A DNA stretch of 64,000 bases from Rehmannia glutinosa (GCA_016081115.2 CM071935.1:49421150-49485149); one strand, 5' to 3'; shown: positions 10,412 to 21,770, numbered from the stretch's first letter. A program made the numbers and translations. Notes: generated from the sequence alone by a model not told the origin.

Positions 10412-10593
10412 AACGCGAAACGGAAGTTTTGTCCAATTTTTATCGAAAATAAACTTCTAGAAATACTCTGAAAAATTAGTAAAAATATTTTAAAACAATC
10501 GGGAGTATTTGGACAATATTTTCAAACATTGTTTTGGTATAAAAACCCTTTAAAATAAAATCATCAAAATCATGATAAAACATTTATCAAACA

Positions 10594-10922
10594 GTAAATT
10601 GAGTTTGAAAATAGAGAAAATTACACAAAATACCCTTTATTTCGAAAAAATGACAAAAATACCACCCCATGACAAATATACCCACCCGCTACTTACCTCT
10701 TCAGTTTTTTTACCCTCCATCACTTTCTTATGTTCCATAGCTAGGGTAAAGCAGGTTATTACTGAATTTTGCAATTCGGATTGGGCGCGTTTTTTTTGCG
10801 ATTCCACAGGCGATCATGGCCAAGTTCCCCACCCTTTCTTTTAGTTTCAGTTCTTTGAGCTCCATCACATTCTCTGTAGGTTTAATTTCTTTTTGAAACC
10901 TCTGGTTTTGGTAGTTGTTTTA
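10594..10922. other. probable subterminal region and 5' leader of MULE 2
   Basis: The first bases are the right-hand target duplication of element A. From about 10605 the sequence has short repeating phrases (atttacacaaaatacccttt, atgacaaaaatacc) of the kind found at plant MULE ends. It then leads into the Ulp1-type gene. The inverted partner end was not found, so the MULE boundary is uncertain. Confidence 0.4.
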
Positions 10923-13900
10923 ATGGCTCCTAAAAGTGTTCCTAAAAACTCTCATCAGAAAAGTATATTGAGAAGTTCTTCGAAGGAAGCAGCAGATTCC
11001 TTGAAAAAGAGGAAATTGTAGAAGGGTGCTGCTGGTTCTATGGCTTCTAAGGAGAGGAAAGTAGAAAAGATTGTTGAGGAAGAAGCGGTTCTGGATGTTA
11101 AATCGCCATCCAAAACTGTGAAATCGAATGTTGGTGTTAAAGCTGCTGGAATGAAGAAGGTTTCTTTTGAAGAAACGGATGTTGCTGAGGTATGAGTTTT
11201 GTGTATTCTTTGTTATTGTTATATTTTGATTTGTACTTTTTTGTTTGTATCGATGTTGTTTCTTATTTGTTCTTATTTGTTTTTGTTATGTTTCATTTGT
11301 TCTTTTCTGTATTTAAGTTGAAGTGGTTGTTGATTTTGTGTTTTTTGGTGTTTCTGTTTTGTTTCATTATTGTTTCTAGGGTTTCAAGTATGTTCTTGAC
11401 CCTGCTGACTGGTTTACTGCTCGAGTAAATACCGCCTTCTCCTTTGATGTTATTACCAATATAAAGAAAATTTTATCTGACACCCGACTGGAGGCATTTA
11501 AGAATACATATTTTGGATATTTCTTGGACATGAAAGAGATTGATTTCCAGAATCAGCTTGTCCATTCGTTGTTGAAACATCAAGTCGTCCACTCGAAGAA
11601 GGACGAAATTATTGTGTCTGTGGGTGGAAAGTTATTGAGGTTTGGGTTGGGGGAGTTTGCTATTGTGACCGGTCGGAATTGTGTTGGTGATAGGCCTTCG
11701 TTGTCGGGGGATGTTCGTAGCTCTGTTATATTTCAGAAGTATTTTGCTAGCAGAAGCAAGTTTAATAGGCAGTCGATTGAGGAATGTTTTTTAATGCGTG
11801 TTTGGGTGATGAGGATCTAGATGCCCTGAAATTGGCTTTACTGTATTTTCTCCATTTTTTTCTTTTTACTTCTAGGGGTAGTTCGGTTGAGATGTCATTT
11901 TTTGAGTTGGTGGACAGGTATATAGGTGTGTTTGACACATATCCATGGGGGAGGGAGTTATTTGATGTTATTATGCGTGAGTTGAGGCAACAAATCTTGT
12001 ACAGTAACAAACTTCAAGGTGAGGAGAATCTTGGTGGGAAACGAATGAAATTTATAGAATTCAAAGATTTTCGTTGGTTTTCCAGATTTGGTTCTACGAG
12101 TGTTGCCCAGAAGTGAACGGGAAGTTTTGTGCTCGGGTTGATTGTGAGATCCCGAGGATTTTGAACAGGACTTGTTCAAAGTCCGGGAAAGACAACAAAG
12201 TGAGGGTCGAAGACTTGGAGATGATGATCTTCAATCGGTCTGCTGAATGGGCAATATGATTTTACTATTTTTTTCTTGCTGTTTTGTTTCATTTATGTTT
12301 CAGAACTGTTTTTTTATTGTTTCTAACTTTTGTTTTATTTTTTCTTATTTCAGTTGGGTTTGAAGAATTTCTGGCCTACTGAGGATGAGCTTGTGCAGCT
12401 GTGCATTCATACATTTTATGATAAATCAAAGTGCACCTTCAGCCCGCTTGATGCTGATTTTGTTGTTGGAAAGTTGAAGCGCAAGGAGGCTGTTGTTGGT
12501 AGTGGGTCGAAGTATACCGTTGATGATATTGCTAGGAACCAACAGTTGTTTTCTAAGGATATTGAGGTTTTTAAAATTTCCACTACAAAATTCTTGGAAG
12601 AACAATTTGCAATTGTTTTCTCTGAGTTGGCCGATATTAAGAGGAAACTAGAGGTTCTCATACTTTTTTTTTGTATTAATTATAAGTATTTTTTTTGTTA
12701 TCTTTCTAGATTTTCCTTTGTGTTTCTTTTATGTTTCAAGATTGTTTCTTTGTTGTTTCTGTTCATCACATGGTTGTTGTTTTTCATGTAGGTTTGTGGT
12801 AGTGTCGAGGAAGCGGAGCAAATTAATGAATTAGAGTCTAAGAGTGAAACCGAATCTAATGGCATGTCATTAGGTTCAGGTTATAAGGAAGATGCAGATC
12901 AGGAAAAATATGGAGAGGATGATGTTGATGATGGGAATGTGGATGTTCCCGTTGGGGAAGCTGGAAATATTATGCCTTCGGAATTGGGTGATGTTGGTGG
13001 TCGTGCTAACGAGGTTTCTACTGTTGTTTTTGAGGAAAAAAATGATGACACTGGTGAAGCTGATCTGAGTGCTGTGGAGGGAGTTGCAGCTAGTGGCCTA
13101 GTGAGTTTGGAACAAAGCATGGAGAAGGTGGATGATGAATCAAGCAATGACGGTGGTGAGATGGAGAAGGTGGCTGATAAATCAAGGAAGGACGGTGGTG
13201 AGATGGAGAAGGTGGCTGATGAATCGAGCAAGAACGGTGGTGAGGAGAAGAAATTTCTTAATTCTCAGGAACTTGACGATATCACCCCTTCTCAAATTGA
13301 CGATATATTGAACAGTGCAAGCCAAGCTCCACTGAGGAAGGTGTGTTTAAATTATAGTTTCTGTTATTATGTTGTTTTTCAATTCTTTTGTTCTTTGTTA
13401 TTTTATTCCCTTTTATGAAGAGGGTTTCAAACCATCCGTCGTGGTGAGAACTCCGTTCACCACTAACTTTGAGTCTTCCGGTGATGTTGTCGCTGAAGGT
13501 GCTGAACCCGCGGACGTGGTGATTGGATTGGAAGACGTTAGCGACAAAGATGCCATTTTGGATGCTGGAGAAAAAGTTTCAAAAGCCTTGGTAAAGGGAA
13601 GGTGCCCGCTGAACGAGAATATGGGTGAAGATCCGGGGATAAGGGCTCTGTCAGATGGGTTGAATGACTGGCTTGCGGAAGGGTTTGATTCTCAAGGGTA
13701 TACACCTTTATTATTTTCATATTTGTAATTAATAACTATCTGAAACAATTGTGAAACAATTTTGAAATATATATGAAACAATTACATAAATGTGTATAAA
13801 TTTGTGATTAGTTTTTTTTATTTGATACTCTTTTTCAGTCCGAGTCGATACTCGGAGGAAGATGACAAAGTTGAGCCTTCTTTAAAACTTGGTGTGTGTG

Positions 13901-14813
13901 AAGTGAAATCGAAGTCATGGTTTCACAAGCTATATTATGTTGATGAGTACTTGGCTTCTTCTATAAGTTTTTATTGTCTTTCATGTTGTTTTTTGAACTG
14001 TTCCTTCTATTTTTTGATTGTGTTTTCTATTCATTTTGCAGCATATTGATGTGCTTTTCCACTATTTGAGGAAGAAGCTCCTATACGGGCATAGTGTTGT
14101 GACTTTCACAACAACCGATTTGATATTTGACCGGTGCATCCAAAGCATTTATAAGAAATTTTGCCAAGTGAACAAAAGAAAGAAGAAACATTTTGATCTG
14201 TCCATGATCAATGTCAATCTCACAGTTGTGGACTATATCATGTGATATGATATAGTGTGTGGATGTCATGGTCGGAAGTTGATCATATCTTGTTCCCCAC
14301 ACATTGCATTGATATGGAACATTGCGTAATGGGACGGTTGAGTGTGAAAGAGAGAACTATTAATCTATACAATTCGTTGAAGACGGATGATTCTCTTAAA
14401 GTCGCTGCTGAAGCTGTGAAAGCTTACAACTCTCTCCTTCCTCGGTTCCTGTCCTTGGTAGCATTTTATGGCATCCATACCAATGCTGTTCTTGGCGAGG
14501 GTGCGTATTTCTTTGATCCGAATTCTGCTATAAAAGTCGTTGTTGTGAAAGACATTCCTTTGCAGACCAAGAAGTAAGTTTTTTCTATGTATTTTCCATT
14601 TGTTTGTTCTTTTTTGTTGTTTTTGTTTTTGTTGTTTTATATGTCTGACTGTCTATTTTTTCATTTCTTTTTGTAGTGACTGTGGCGTTTTTGTTGCGTG
14701 TTACGCGGAGTATTTTGCTGCCGGGAAGAAAATGGATGTTGAGGCATTTGACGTAGAGAATGATCGGTCAAGGTTTAGTCATTTACTCTACAATCACGCG
14801 AAGCTGAAGCAAT
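10923..14813 (+). pseudogene. DUF1985/Ulp1-type protease gene of MULE 2, multi-exon, broken
   Basis: Exon 1 (10923-11189) starts at an ATG and has a stop after 32 codons. A T-rich intron with GT/AG ends runs 11190-11379. Exon 2 (11380 to about 12248) encodes a DUF1985-like domain (DWFTARVNTAF..., RFGLGEFAIVTGRNC) with frameshifts near 11784 and 12085. Exon 3 starts at 12353. A long acidic exon (about 12793-13340) carries three tandem 13-residue repeats built on GGEMEKVAD. Exons from about 13420 to 14813 hold the Ulp1 peptidase core: His in MEHCVMGRLSVKER (normally HW), Asn in LYNSL, and Cys in SDCGVFVACYAEYF. Such proteins are SUMO-protease-like. In MULEs their role is unknown. The catalytic His, Asn/Asp and Cys appear to be kept, but stops prevent a full protein. 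The gene converges on the MURA relic at 15395-16312. Confidence 0.78.
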
Positions 14814-15394
14814 AAAATGGCGACGAGGACGACAACGATATTGAAATTATGCCTCCACTCCCTAAGGATTCTAGGGAATTGTTGTTACGAAAATCTTGAT
14901 AATTTGTGTAATCATTTGAACAAATTTGTCTTAAGTTTGGTACTTTTAATAGTATGGGATATTTGGTATTTATAATAACTTTCCTTGGAGGATTTGGATT
15001 GTTATTGGCTGTTTCGATTCACAATTAGATTTTGTGGGTATTATGTTTTAAACAATTTGGAGATGAGTTATGAGATGTTTGTCAGTTAATGTTTTGTTGT
15101 TGCTTGGATTGGGATTGAAAATATTGTGCGTTTTGTTTTACATTTCTTATGGTCTCTATTTGGTAAATGGTTTCGTTGTGTAATAGAAACATATCTGAAA
15201 CACATTCGAAACAAACATTTGTTTTGTCATCTTATTGTAAGAAACATATTTGAAAAAACATAGAAACAACTTGCTTTTGATTTTCTATATGTCAAAGCTG
15301 TATCAATTACATGTATATTCGTAATAGTAATATTCTACTACGAGTCCTATTTTATTTTTGGTTGATTCCTGCATGTTTTTGTATTATGACCAGG
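14814..15394. other. MULE 2 intergenic region with GAAACA repeats
   Basis: This is noncoding DNA between the convergent Ulp1-type and MURA genes. Repeated GAAACA/GAAACATAT words occur at 15184-15275, the same word class as in the introns of the adjacent gene. Both genes would end transcription here, but no clear terminator signal was identified. Confidence 0.55.
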
Positions 15395-16312
15395 ACCCCA
15401 ACATCTTCCACATTTGGTTTTGGCCCTTTTCTCCCAAGCTGCCTTGTGTCTTCTTTACTTTGGCCTTCCAGATTTTGCCTTGCCCTCTGGCGTTAGAGTC
15501 TTCATTGTTTTGATTTCATCTGGCAGGACCCAAAGGTATCTACATGTGGGATTGGATACACTGTTTCCAAATAATCGGCTTCCACTATTTCCTTCATGTA
15601 GTATGCCGAGTAGTATTGCTACGGATTTGCATTCAAATCTTTTACTACCGCTAGAGCATGTGGGCAAGGAATTTCATCCATTTGAAACTTGTTGCATGTG
15701 CAAGTCCTTTTTTCCAGGTCCAAAACAATGTTTTCTCAGCTTATGTGACTTTAAAGATAAAGTCATTTGATCACTTCACCTGAAACATAAATGAAACATA
15801 TAAGGAATATTTATAAAACAATGGACCATGTGCTGAAAGTTTGCATTAAATTACCCTTAAATTTAGTGAAATGGTGTAGTTTTCCGCCATATACTCTTCA
15901 GCTCTTTTTGTCATCCTTGTGAATGTTGATCTTGCTTTAATACGATATCTGCACGTCTAATCTTAAACTAATGATCTCATGTATTCGAGAATAGTTGTTA
16001 CCGGTAGGTCTCTCCCGGCCACAGTCCCTACATTTAGTGATTCTGCAATGTTTGAAGTCATGACAAAGTATCGTTTGCTCTGACAGTGGAGTCATGTCCA
16101 TTTCTCATAGCCGATGATGGACAAATAAGGTCTAATTCTGCTATTTACGTTGTCAAGTGCAGACATTTGTTTTTCGAACTCTTCATTCGTGTATGCTTTT
16201 GATGATGCTATGAATGGATCTCGTTTTCCGCTGTTTTTTTTTTGAAGTTTGCCTTCAAATTGTTTAGTAGATGATACGTGCACAGCCCATGAGTAATACA
16301 ATATAGTGAAAA
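15395..16312 (-). pseudogene. MURA-type transposase of MULE 2, C-terminal half
   Basis: Minus-strand translation gives a clear order of MURA features. It has ITHGLCTYHLLNNLKANF (end of the catalytic region), then AYTNEEFEKQMSALDNVN and RPYLSIIGYEKWT. The RYFVMTSNIAESLN block follows, then LPVTTILEYMRSL. A well-kept SWIM finger (CTCNKFQMDEIPCPHALAVVK: Cys-x-Cys...Cys-x-His) precedes a stop and a post-SWIM tail containing a GRP-like basic end. Several frame changes and stops are present. The N-terminal half is missing: at about 16312-16385 the sequence switches to a Gypsy gag. Transposase of this family cuts the MULE at its terminal inverted repeats. Confidence 0.88.
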
Positions 16313-16384
16313 AACATTAATGATAAGTAAAAATAAATATTGATTACATAGATGTTTTTATCGTAGTCCAATTACAAGGTATTA

Positions 16385-16760
16385 CAAATTTGTTGTAACC
16401 CGTCTCCCAATTGGTGAAAGAGTTGGAAAGCAAAGAAATAAGCCACGTCTTCGCTCGATCTTTCAGTATTTAAGAAAAATATCTCATCCAAAATTGATCT
16501 TCATTCAAACCTTGCAGAGGAAAAGTCTGAATGACTTCATAAAACTCGCCATGAAGTTGAGAAGATCTTCATCTCGTTTCCCATAAAAAGATCGCAGTTG
16601 ATTGAAGTGAATTATTTTAAGCTCATAATTTCAGGTTGCCTTCCCCAATCAAATACACGAAGTTGTTGTCCTAATGACGGGTCTAGCGAAATCCCTCATA
16701 AAATGTTGTGGTTGACCTTGATTGTTAGCTATTGCCGGTGCTTGTTATTCGAGTTCTTCC
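16385..16760 (-). pseudogene. Gypsy gag fragment (Retrotrans_gag type)
   Basis: Minus-strand translation from about 16715 down begins MRDFARPVIRTTTSCI. It continues NYELKIIHFNQLRSFYGKRDEDLLNF, then (after a frame change) LKDRAKTWLISLLSNSFTNWE. This order matches the N-terminal half of gag in plant Athila/Tat Gypsy elements (MRDY...TTTPSCI, IQLLPTFHG, LKDKAKTWL.SLPP.SITTW). In-frame stops are present. It breaks off near 16385, where MULE transposase sequence starts. It lies just inside a primer-site-like sequence and an LTR on its right, so it is the 5' part of a minus-strand Gypsy copy. Confidence 0.7.
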
Positions 16761-17010
16761 TTTGGAACTTGTTGTTGGAATTTTTCTAAGTGCTTTATCT
16801 AGTTTCGAATGATTCATCTACGTTGTTCTTTGGGCATTTACGAACTCTATCAATTTTGTCAACGTATAACACAAGTTCCTCTCCAGAAAGTCCCACGTTC
16901 TTGCATAAATAATACCAGAAAAAAACGCAGCTATGGAATAAAGTGAGTAGAAAAATTAACTTAAAAGAAATTCTAATGTAAAAACACAATAATTATTACG
17001 CCTAACGCCC
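16761..17010 (-). other. leader region of the truncated Gypsy copy
   Basis: This lies between the gag fragment and the primer-site-like sequence. I see no ORF and no recognisable motif in it. Confidence 0.4.
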
Positions 17011-17028
17011 TCCTCGGCAGCAGAGCCA
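17011..17028 (-). promoter_or_regulatory. degenerate Gypsy primer binding site
   Basis: On the minus strand this reads TGGCTCTGCTGCCGAGGA. It resembles the TGGCGCC-GTTGCCGGGGA sequence next to the 5' LTR of many plant Athila/Tat Gypsy elements, with a few changes. The gag fragment on the left and the LTR on the right agree with this reading. Confidence 0.55.
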
Positions 17029-18663
17029 AAGTTTTGTTCGACCGTTAAACACCCAAATTAATCAGCAAAGCTCGTAAGAGTATGATATCAATTATAGGTA
17101 GAAAACTGACCAAAATCGTCTCTTAAGGAAGACTTAGTCATTATTATGTGTCACAATTAACAGGAAAAAAATCTTAAACACTCTAATCCAATTTTGAGAT
17201 TCCAATTATCTAAACTTAAATTAGAAACATACTAACCAAAACTAAGCACAATTAAAATTGGTGAAAAAGATATGGAGGAAGCTTCTAGAACTTCAGAATT
17301 GTCTCATCAAACTTTTTAAAAGAATATCAATAGAATAATTATATGATTAAATAATAAGGCAAATAGATATAAACTAGACATAAATCTAATAACTCTCGTG
17401 TTCAGAGACAGTCAAGATAAACCTAATATACCCAATTAATTAACCAAGTTAGATAATATATTGTTAATTCATATGTAATCCCTAATTGAATTTAATCTGA
17501 CAATTATATCATCTCTTAATCTCAATTATTTCCTCGAGATAATCAAAAGATGATCATATAATCAATTATAAAATAAGGTAATTCAATCAGGAAAAACATA
17601 ATCAGTCAATAAATATCCATGCTTCACTACAAATAAATGACATTAGGTAACACAAATTTTGTAGCACTTTTTACATAAGGTATATATGTAACACATGTTT
17701 GTAACACTTTTTACATTACAATATTTATATAACACTTTTGTAGCACTTTATCAATATGTAACACTTATATGTAACAATTTTATATAAGCAACACTTTTTA
17801 AGTATCACTTTTTTTTGTTATTTCTTTTGTAACGCAAATAGGTAACACTTTTATCAATATATAACACTTATATATAACACTTTTACATAAGTAACACTTT
17901 TTGAGTATCACTTTATTTTTGTTATTTCTTCTGTAACGCAAATAGGTATCACTTTATTAAGAAACACTCTTGGCAACACTATATTTTATTGATTGTAACA
18001 CTTTTTAAGCTATATTTTAGCAACACAAAATTATATAACTATCATTAAATCTTGTCAAAGATTTATTTAATTAATTGATGTCACCAAACCTAAAAATTGT
18101 AGACATCATGTACTCTGTTTTTTTAACTGAATTTTTGTTTACCTTTTACAAAGTATTTTAGTTTTGCTTTTATTTTTTTATTTTTTACGAAGACAATTAA
18201 TTCCGTCTTAATACCGATGGAAAATGTGAATGTATATAGTTTATTATTATTATTTATTTATTTATTACTTTTTACTAACAGAGACCAATTTCATCATTAA
18301 CCTTTTTTTTTACTTTTTCAAAAAAAATTACCAATGAAAATTGATGTTGTCGGTAATTACTTACGAATTTTTTCCGTCGGTAAATTATTTTTTCGCTATT
18401 TTTTTTATTATTTAATTTTTTTACTGTTAGAGCTTTTTTATCTGTCGGTAAATTAATTTTATATTTTTATATATTTTTTATTTTTACCGATTGAATATTT
18501 ATCAGTCGATAAATTTATTTTATATATTTTTGATATTTTTAATTTGTTGTGTCCTTTAATATAAAATATAATATGATTTTCAAACTATATACTATACAAT
18601 ATAAAATTTGATATATACAGTGTATAATATAATTTAATACATATATTATAAAATATAATCTTT

Positions 18664-18683
18664 ATTATATATAAATATAATAC

Positions 18684-18717
<34 letters not shown>

Positions 18718-18720
18718 ATA
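18664..18720. repeat. TA/TG microsatellite
   Basis: Runs of TATATA pass into about nine TG units (18701-18718). It lies inside the CACTA element, just upstream of the tRNA-like sequence. Confidence 0.85.
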
Positions 18721-18752
18721 AAACAAAGCAAAAGTTGTAACAAGAATCAACT

Positions 18753-18806
18753 TAGCTTAGTGGCAAATAGCCACTTCCATACATAATAGGTCGTGGGTTC
18801 GAATCT
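18753..18806 (+). other. tRNA-derived sequence with Pol III A and B box matches
   Basis: TAGCTTAGTGG (18753-18763) fits an A box and GGTTCGAATCT (18796-18806) fits a B box (consensus GGTTCGANTCC). They are 32 bp apart. The intervening DNA does not form a convincing anticodon arm, so it is not a tRNA gene. It may be a SINE fragment or a decayed tRNA relic captured inside the CACTA element. Confidence 0.5.
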
Positions 18807-19870
18807 ACTTGGTGGCAAAAAATAGTATTTCTACGAAGTGCTACAAAAAAGTGTTACATAAGATTCATATTTAACACTTTAGAAGTATTTTTTTAAAGTG
18901 TTACAAATATAAAAAGTGTTACATAAGATTCATATGTAACACATTAGAAATATTACTTCAAAGCGTTAACAATAGAAAACTTAATGTAACACTTAGAAAA
19001 AGTGTTACTAAAAGATAATAAAAGTGATACCTTAGACTATAGGTAGCACGGGCAAGTGCAGCGCCATAAAAGTGCTACCTATTGTTTATAGTAACATTTT
19101 ATGGCCATTAGGTAACATTTTTTGAGTGTTACCTAAAGTCATTTATGTTGTAGTGCTTGTTCATTCGATTAAATATCAAATAGAAAAGATGAAAAATAAT
19201 ATGCTTTGATAAGCCACAAAAATTATCGGTGGAAGACAAACAATCCCGAATGTTGGTTACAAGAGAAAAATAATAAATCTAAATATTTAAAATGATAAGT
19301 AAATGCGGAATATTAAAAATAGAGACTCCCCAAGTCTATTTTAAAGTTTAGAATCTTAAACTAAGTGGGAGAGTCCAAAATAAAAAGAAACCCGCAGAAA
19401 AATTGCATGAAAAACAATTTCGCGTGACCGTGCAAATTTGCAATTGTCTTTCACGCACGACTGCATCTAAACGTCAAAATGTTCTCTCGGTGTCTTCATA
19501 TAAATTGTAGCCCTATCTCTTAGCTTTCTATAATTGCTTGAATCACCTTATGTGAACATCTTAAAAAGTCTAAATTTTCATTGCGTAGGAGAAATAGACA
19601 TTGTAGAACTTTCTTTTAGCTTTCTAATGGCGTAAGAAATGGATTTCGGATAGAAACGTTATGTCCAATATACAAAAACTGTTGCATCTACGCGGGAAAT
19701 AGATTTTTGACGTTTCTTGCCCCAAAACTTGTTTAATCTATCAATACATAGAAAATCAATAAAATAACATAACACGACACTAAAACTTGCAACATGCAAA
19801 TAAAATACGCCATAAACATGAACAAATCATCACACAAAATACACAAAAAATTAGGCAAAATAGGCATCGC

Positions 19871-20687
19871 GTGTTGAATATTCGCTTCCTCAATTTGGAG
19901 AAGCTTGATAAGCGGTCACAAAATGCTCCTCCATGCCGACAACAAATGCTTTGCCAGCGTGTGAAGCAAGAAAGTCCTTACCCAATGGCCGCTTAATTTC
20001 AGACTTTTATTGGAATGTCTTGTACTCGAAAGACGCACGTCTTTTCTCTTCAAACAATCTTTTTCCCTCAACACTCAACTCGATTTACCTCATCTTGTAC
20101 ATTCTTCACCTGATCCTTCAAGTATAAAATCTCTTTAGTTCTCATTTTTTTCCCTCCTCTAGCATATTAGTTGCGTTCTGGCAATCCTCATTACGATCAA
20201 CCAAAATCAAAGCCAAATTAATACTTTGCAGATGATAAGACAAGAAATCAAAACAAAGTCAAATGCATGAAAGAATAACACGAGAAAAAAAGGGAATAAC
20301 TCAAACTAAACATACTCCCGCAGGGTCACCGACCTGTGCAGCTTAGGTGGAAGGCGAAGAAGGATCCCTTCCGGGAGGGCCCGAGCCATCAGTGAGATAC
20401 CACTCTGGAAGAGCTAGCCCAACAGGTATAAGCATGAAGTAAAGATGAGGGTCCGAAGGAGAAGATAAAATTTTCAGCAAGCAAGCAGTGAAAAAATCAT
20501 AGAAATACCGATAAGTAAAGTAATTAAGCATGCAATTAAAATCTAAAGAAAAATCTAAAGTCATTCAAGTACCAGTGGGAACTAAACACCCTGAATCAAA
20601 TAAGTATTCAAATAAACCATGTCCGATACATTGAAGTTGGATGTCATGACGAGCTTTAATAAGATGTATTTTCGTTGGTATAATACA
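19871..20687 (-). pseudogene. minus-strand retroelement ORF relic, part 1 (coiled-coil type)
   Basis: Translated on the minus strand, the stretch shows scattered open blocks. One has a Lys/Glu-rich, helix-forming character (EILYLKDQVKNVQDEVNRVE; near 20060-20150). Another is KDFLASHAGKAFVVGMEEHF (near 19925-19985). The order and composition resemble the 'putative gypsy-type transposon' ORF of plant Tat/Ogre-like elements. The match is weak and rests on composition. It continues beyond the hAT element at 21779-21990. Confidence 0.35.
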
Positions 20688-20695
20688 CCACTCGG

Positions 20696-21770
20696 TAGGG
20701 GTGTGTACGGTACGGGACGGTTCTGAAGATTTCGGAGATTTGGAAATCTCCAGAACCGTATCGAAGTTCGGAGATTCTGAAAATAAATCTTCAAAACGAC
20801 CGAACCATAGAAAAAAATCTCCGTCCCGAAGCGTACTGAAAGTTCGGGACGGTTTAAGACAGAGATTCGGTTGTAATGGGACGGGACGGTACTATTAGGT
20901 TCGGTTCGGGACGGAGATTCAGAGATTAGCCATAAATAAAACATACAAATTTGAAAAAAAAAAAAAAAGAAAATCAATATAAAAATCACCAAATGGATAT
21001 ACTTATAGAGTTCTAGTCTCTTTTTAGCGTTGTCTCAAAACAAAAACTAAACTATAATAGGTAACACAATCCAGAATTCTAAACTTAATAACCTCTATAA
21101 TACAATAATAGTCTATTATTTGAGCAATTGTTCTTCTATTGACATTGAACAAATATAATTAACTAATAATTTTTATAAATTAACATGAAATAAAAACTTG
21201 TATATATTTATAATCTCAATGTTTCATACTTAACAACTTAACATAATCAATAAAATTATATTTATAATTTATGTGATGTGGTAAAAAAATTAAAATATGA
21301 TCTTTTTTATATTATTATAATATGGTACTATTATTTGTTTCTCTTTTAAGTGCAATTTACTAATCATTTAACTAATTTCAATTTCAAATGATTTACTCTA
21401 TTATTAATATCAAAATTTTTTAAAATTCATAATAGTTGCAGTATTATGGTTTTTTTTTCAGAAATATGCTTTATATTCAATTTAACTTCAAATAGTTTGT
21501 AGTTAATTCAATATCAAAATAAAAACAACATAGAAATAATGTATATGAATTTATATAAAATCTTTAAAATAGGTTCTAGCTTCGGGTCTTCGGTTCGGTA
21601 TGGTTCTCGGTACGTGTATTTGAAAAATCTCCAGAACCGTACCATAAATATTTTCGGTACGGTACGGTTCGGGAAAAGTCAAAAACTCAACGAATATTTT
21701 CGGTTCGGAGATCTTTCGATCCGGATATCGGTTCGATTTCGATAATCTCCAAGTCCCGTGCACAGTCCTA
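20696..21770. mobile_element. hAT non-autonomous element, 1,075 bp
   Basis: A perfect 8-bp target duplication CCACTCGG lies at 20688-20695 and 21771-21778. Short terminal inverted repeats are TAGGGGTGTGTACGG on the left and TAGGACTGTGCACGG read inward from the right. Both ends are followed by many GGTACGG/GGTTCGG and 'GAGATT' words as subterminal repeats, and the middle is AT-rich. No transposase ORF exists. An 8-bp duplication and this TIR type are typical of hAT elements. Confidence 0.93.

Larger units (their letters stand above)
3150..10593 (-). mobile_element. LTR retrotransposon 'A', SIRE-like Copia, non-autonomous (no pol)
   Basis: The element is flanked by ATAAA (3145-3149) and GTAAA (10594-10598), a 5-bp target duplication with one change. 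It has LTRs of 1,352 bp (3150-4501) and 1,295 bp (9299-10593), each bounded by TG...CA. A Met-tRNA-type primer site lies next to the right LTR and a polypurine tract next to the left LTR, so the element reads on the minus strand. In that order it carries gag, a spacer and a third ORF. No protease, integrase, reverse transcriptase or RNase H is found between gag (ends about 7930) and the third ORF (starts 7048). It is therefore a deletion derivative that would depend on enzymes made elsewhere. It is the same family as element B at 46547-53794, with closely similar LTRs. Copia is inferred from the gag and from B's reverse transcriptase. Confidence 0.92.
9299..10593 (-). repeat. 5' LTR of Copia element A
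   Basis: This is the direct-repeat partner of 3150-4501. On the minus strand its order is U3 palindromes (10151-10411), TATA box (9997-10005), hairpin array (9514-9757) and the U5 end at 9299, two bases from the primer binding site. It would be the promoter-bearing LTR for the element's transcript. Confidence 0.93.
17625..19155. mobile_element. CACTA (En/Spm-type) non-autonomous element, 1,531 bp
   Basis: Terminal inverted repeats begin CACTACAA at both ends: CACTACAAATAAATGACATT on the left, CACTACAACATAAATGACTT read inward from the right. A 3-bp target duplication CTT lies at 17622-17624 and 19156-19158. Subterminal regions hold many copies of GTAACACTTTT or its complement, the kind of short subterminal repeat bound by CACTA transposition proteins. 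No transposase ORF is present, so it depends on an autonomous partner. It inserted into the Gypsy LTR. Confidence 0.93.
17035..19870 (-). repeat. Gypsy LTR split by a CACTA element (parts 17035-17624 and 19156-about 19870)
   Basis: The left end, TGTTCGACCG, resembles the U5 end of the Athila LTR at 24193 (TGTTCGCCTA). The LTR continues on the other side of the CACTA insertion, giving about 1.3 kb in all. The right edge is only approximate: the LTR-like AT-rich sequence ends near 19870, and no target duplication was found. No downstream partner LTR is present in the window. Confidence 0.5.

Noticed and set aside
11192..11428. A hydrophobic 78-codon frame that looks like a membrane protein
   Set aside because: It lies almost entirely in the T-rich intron 11190-11379 of the DUF1985/Ulp1 gene. 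T-rich DNA naturally encodes Phe/Leu/Val.
18753..18806. A possible tRNA gene
   Set aside because: A and B box matches are present, but no convincing anticodon arm or acceptor stem can be drawn. Kept only as a tRNA-derived sequence.
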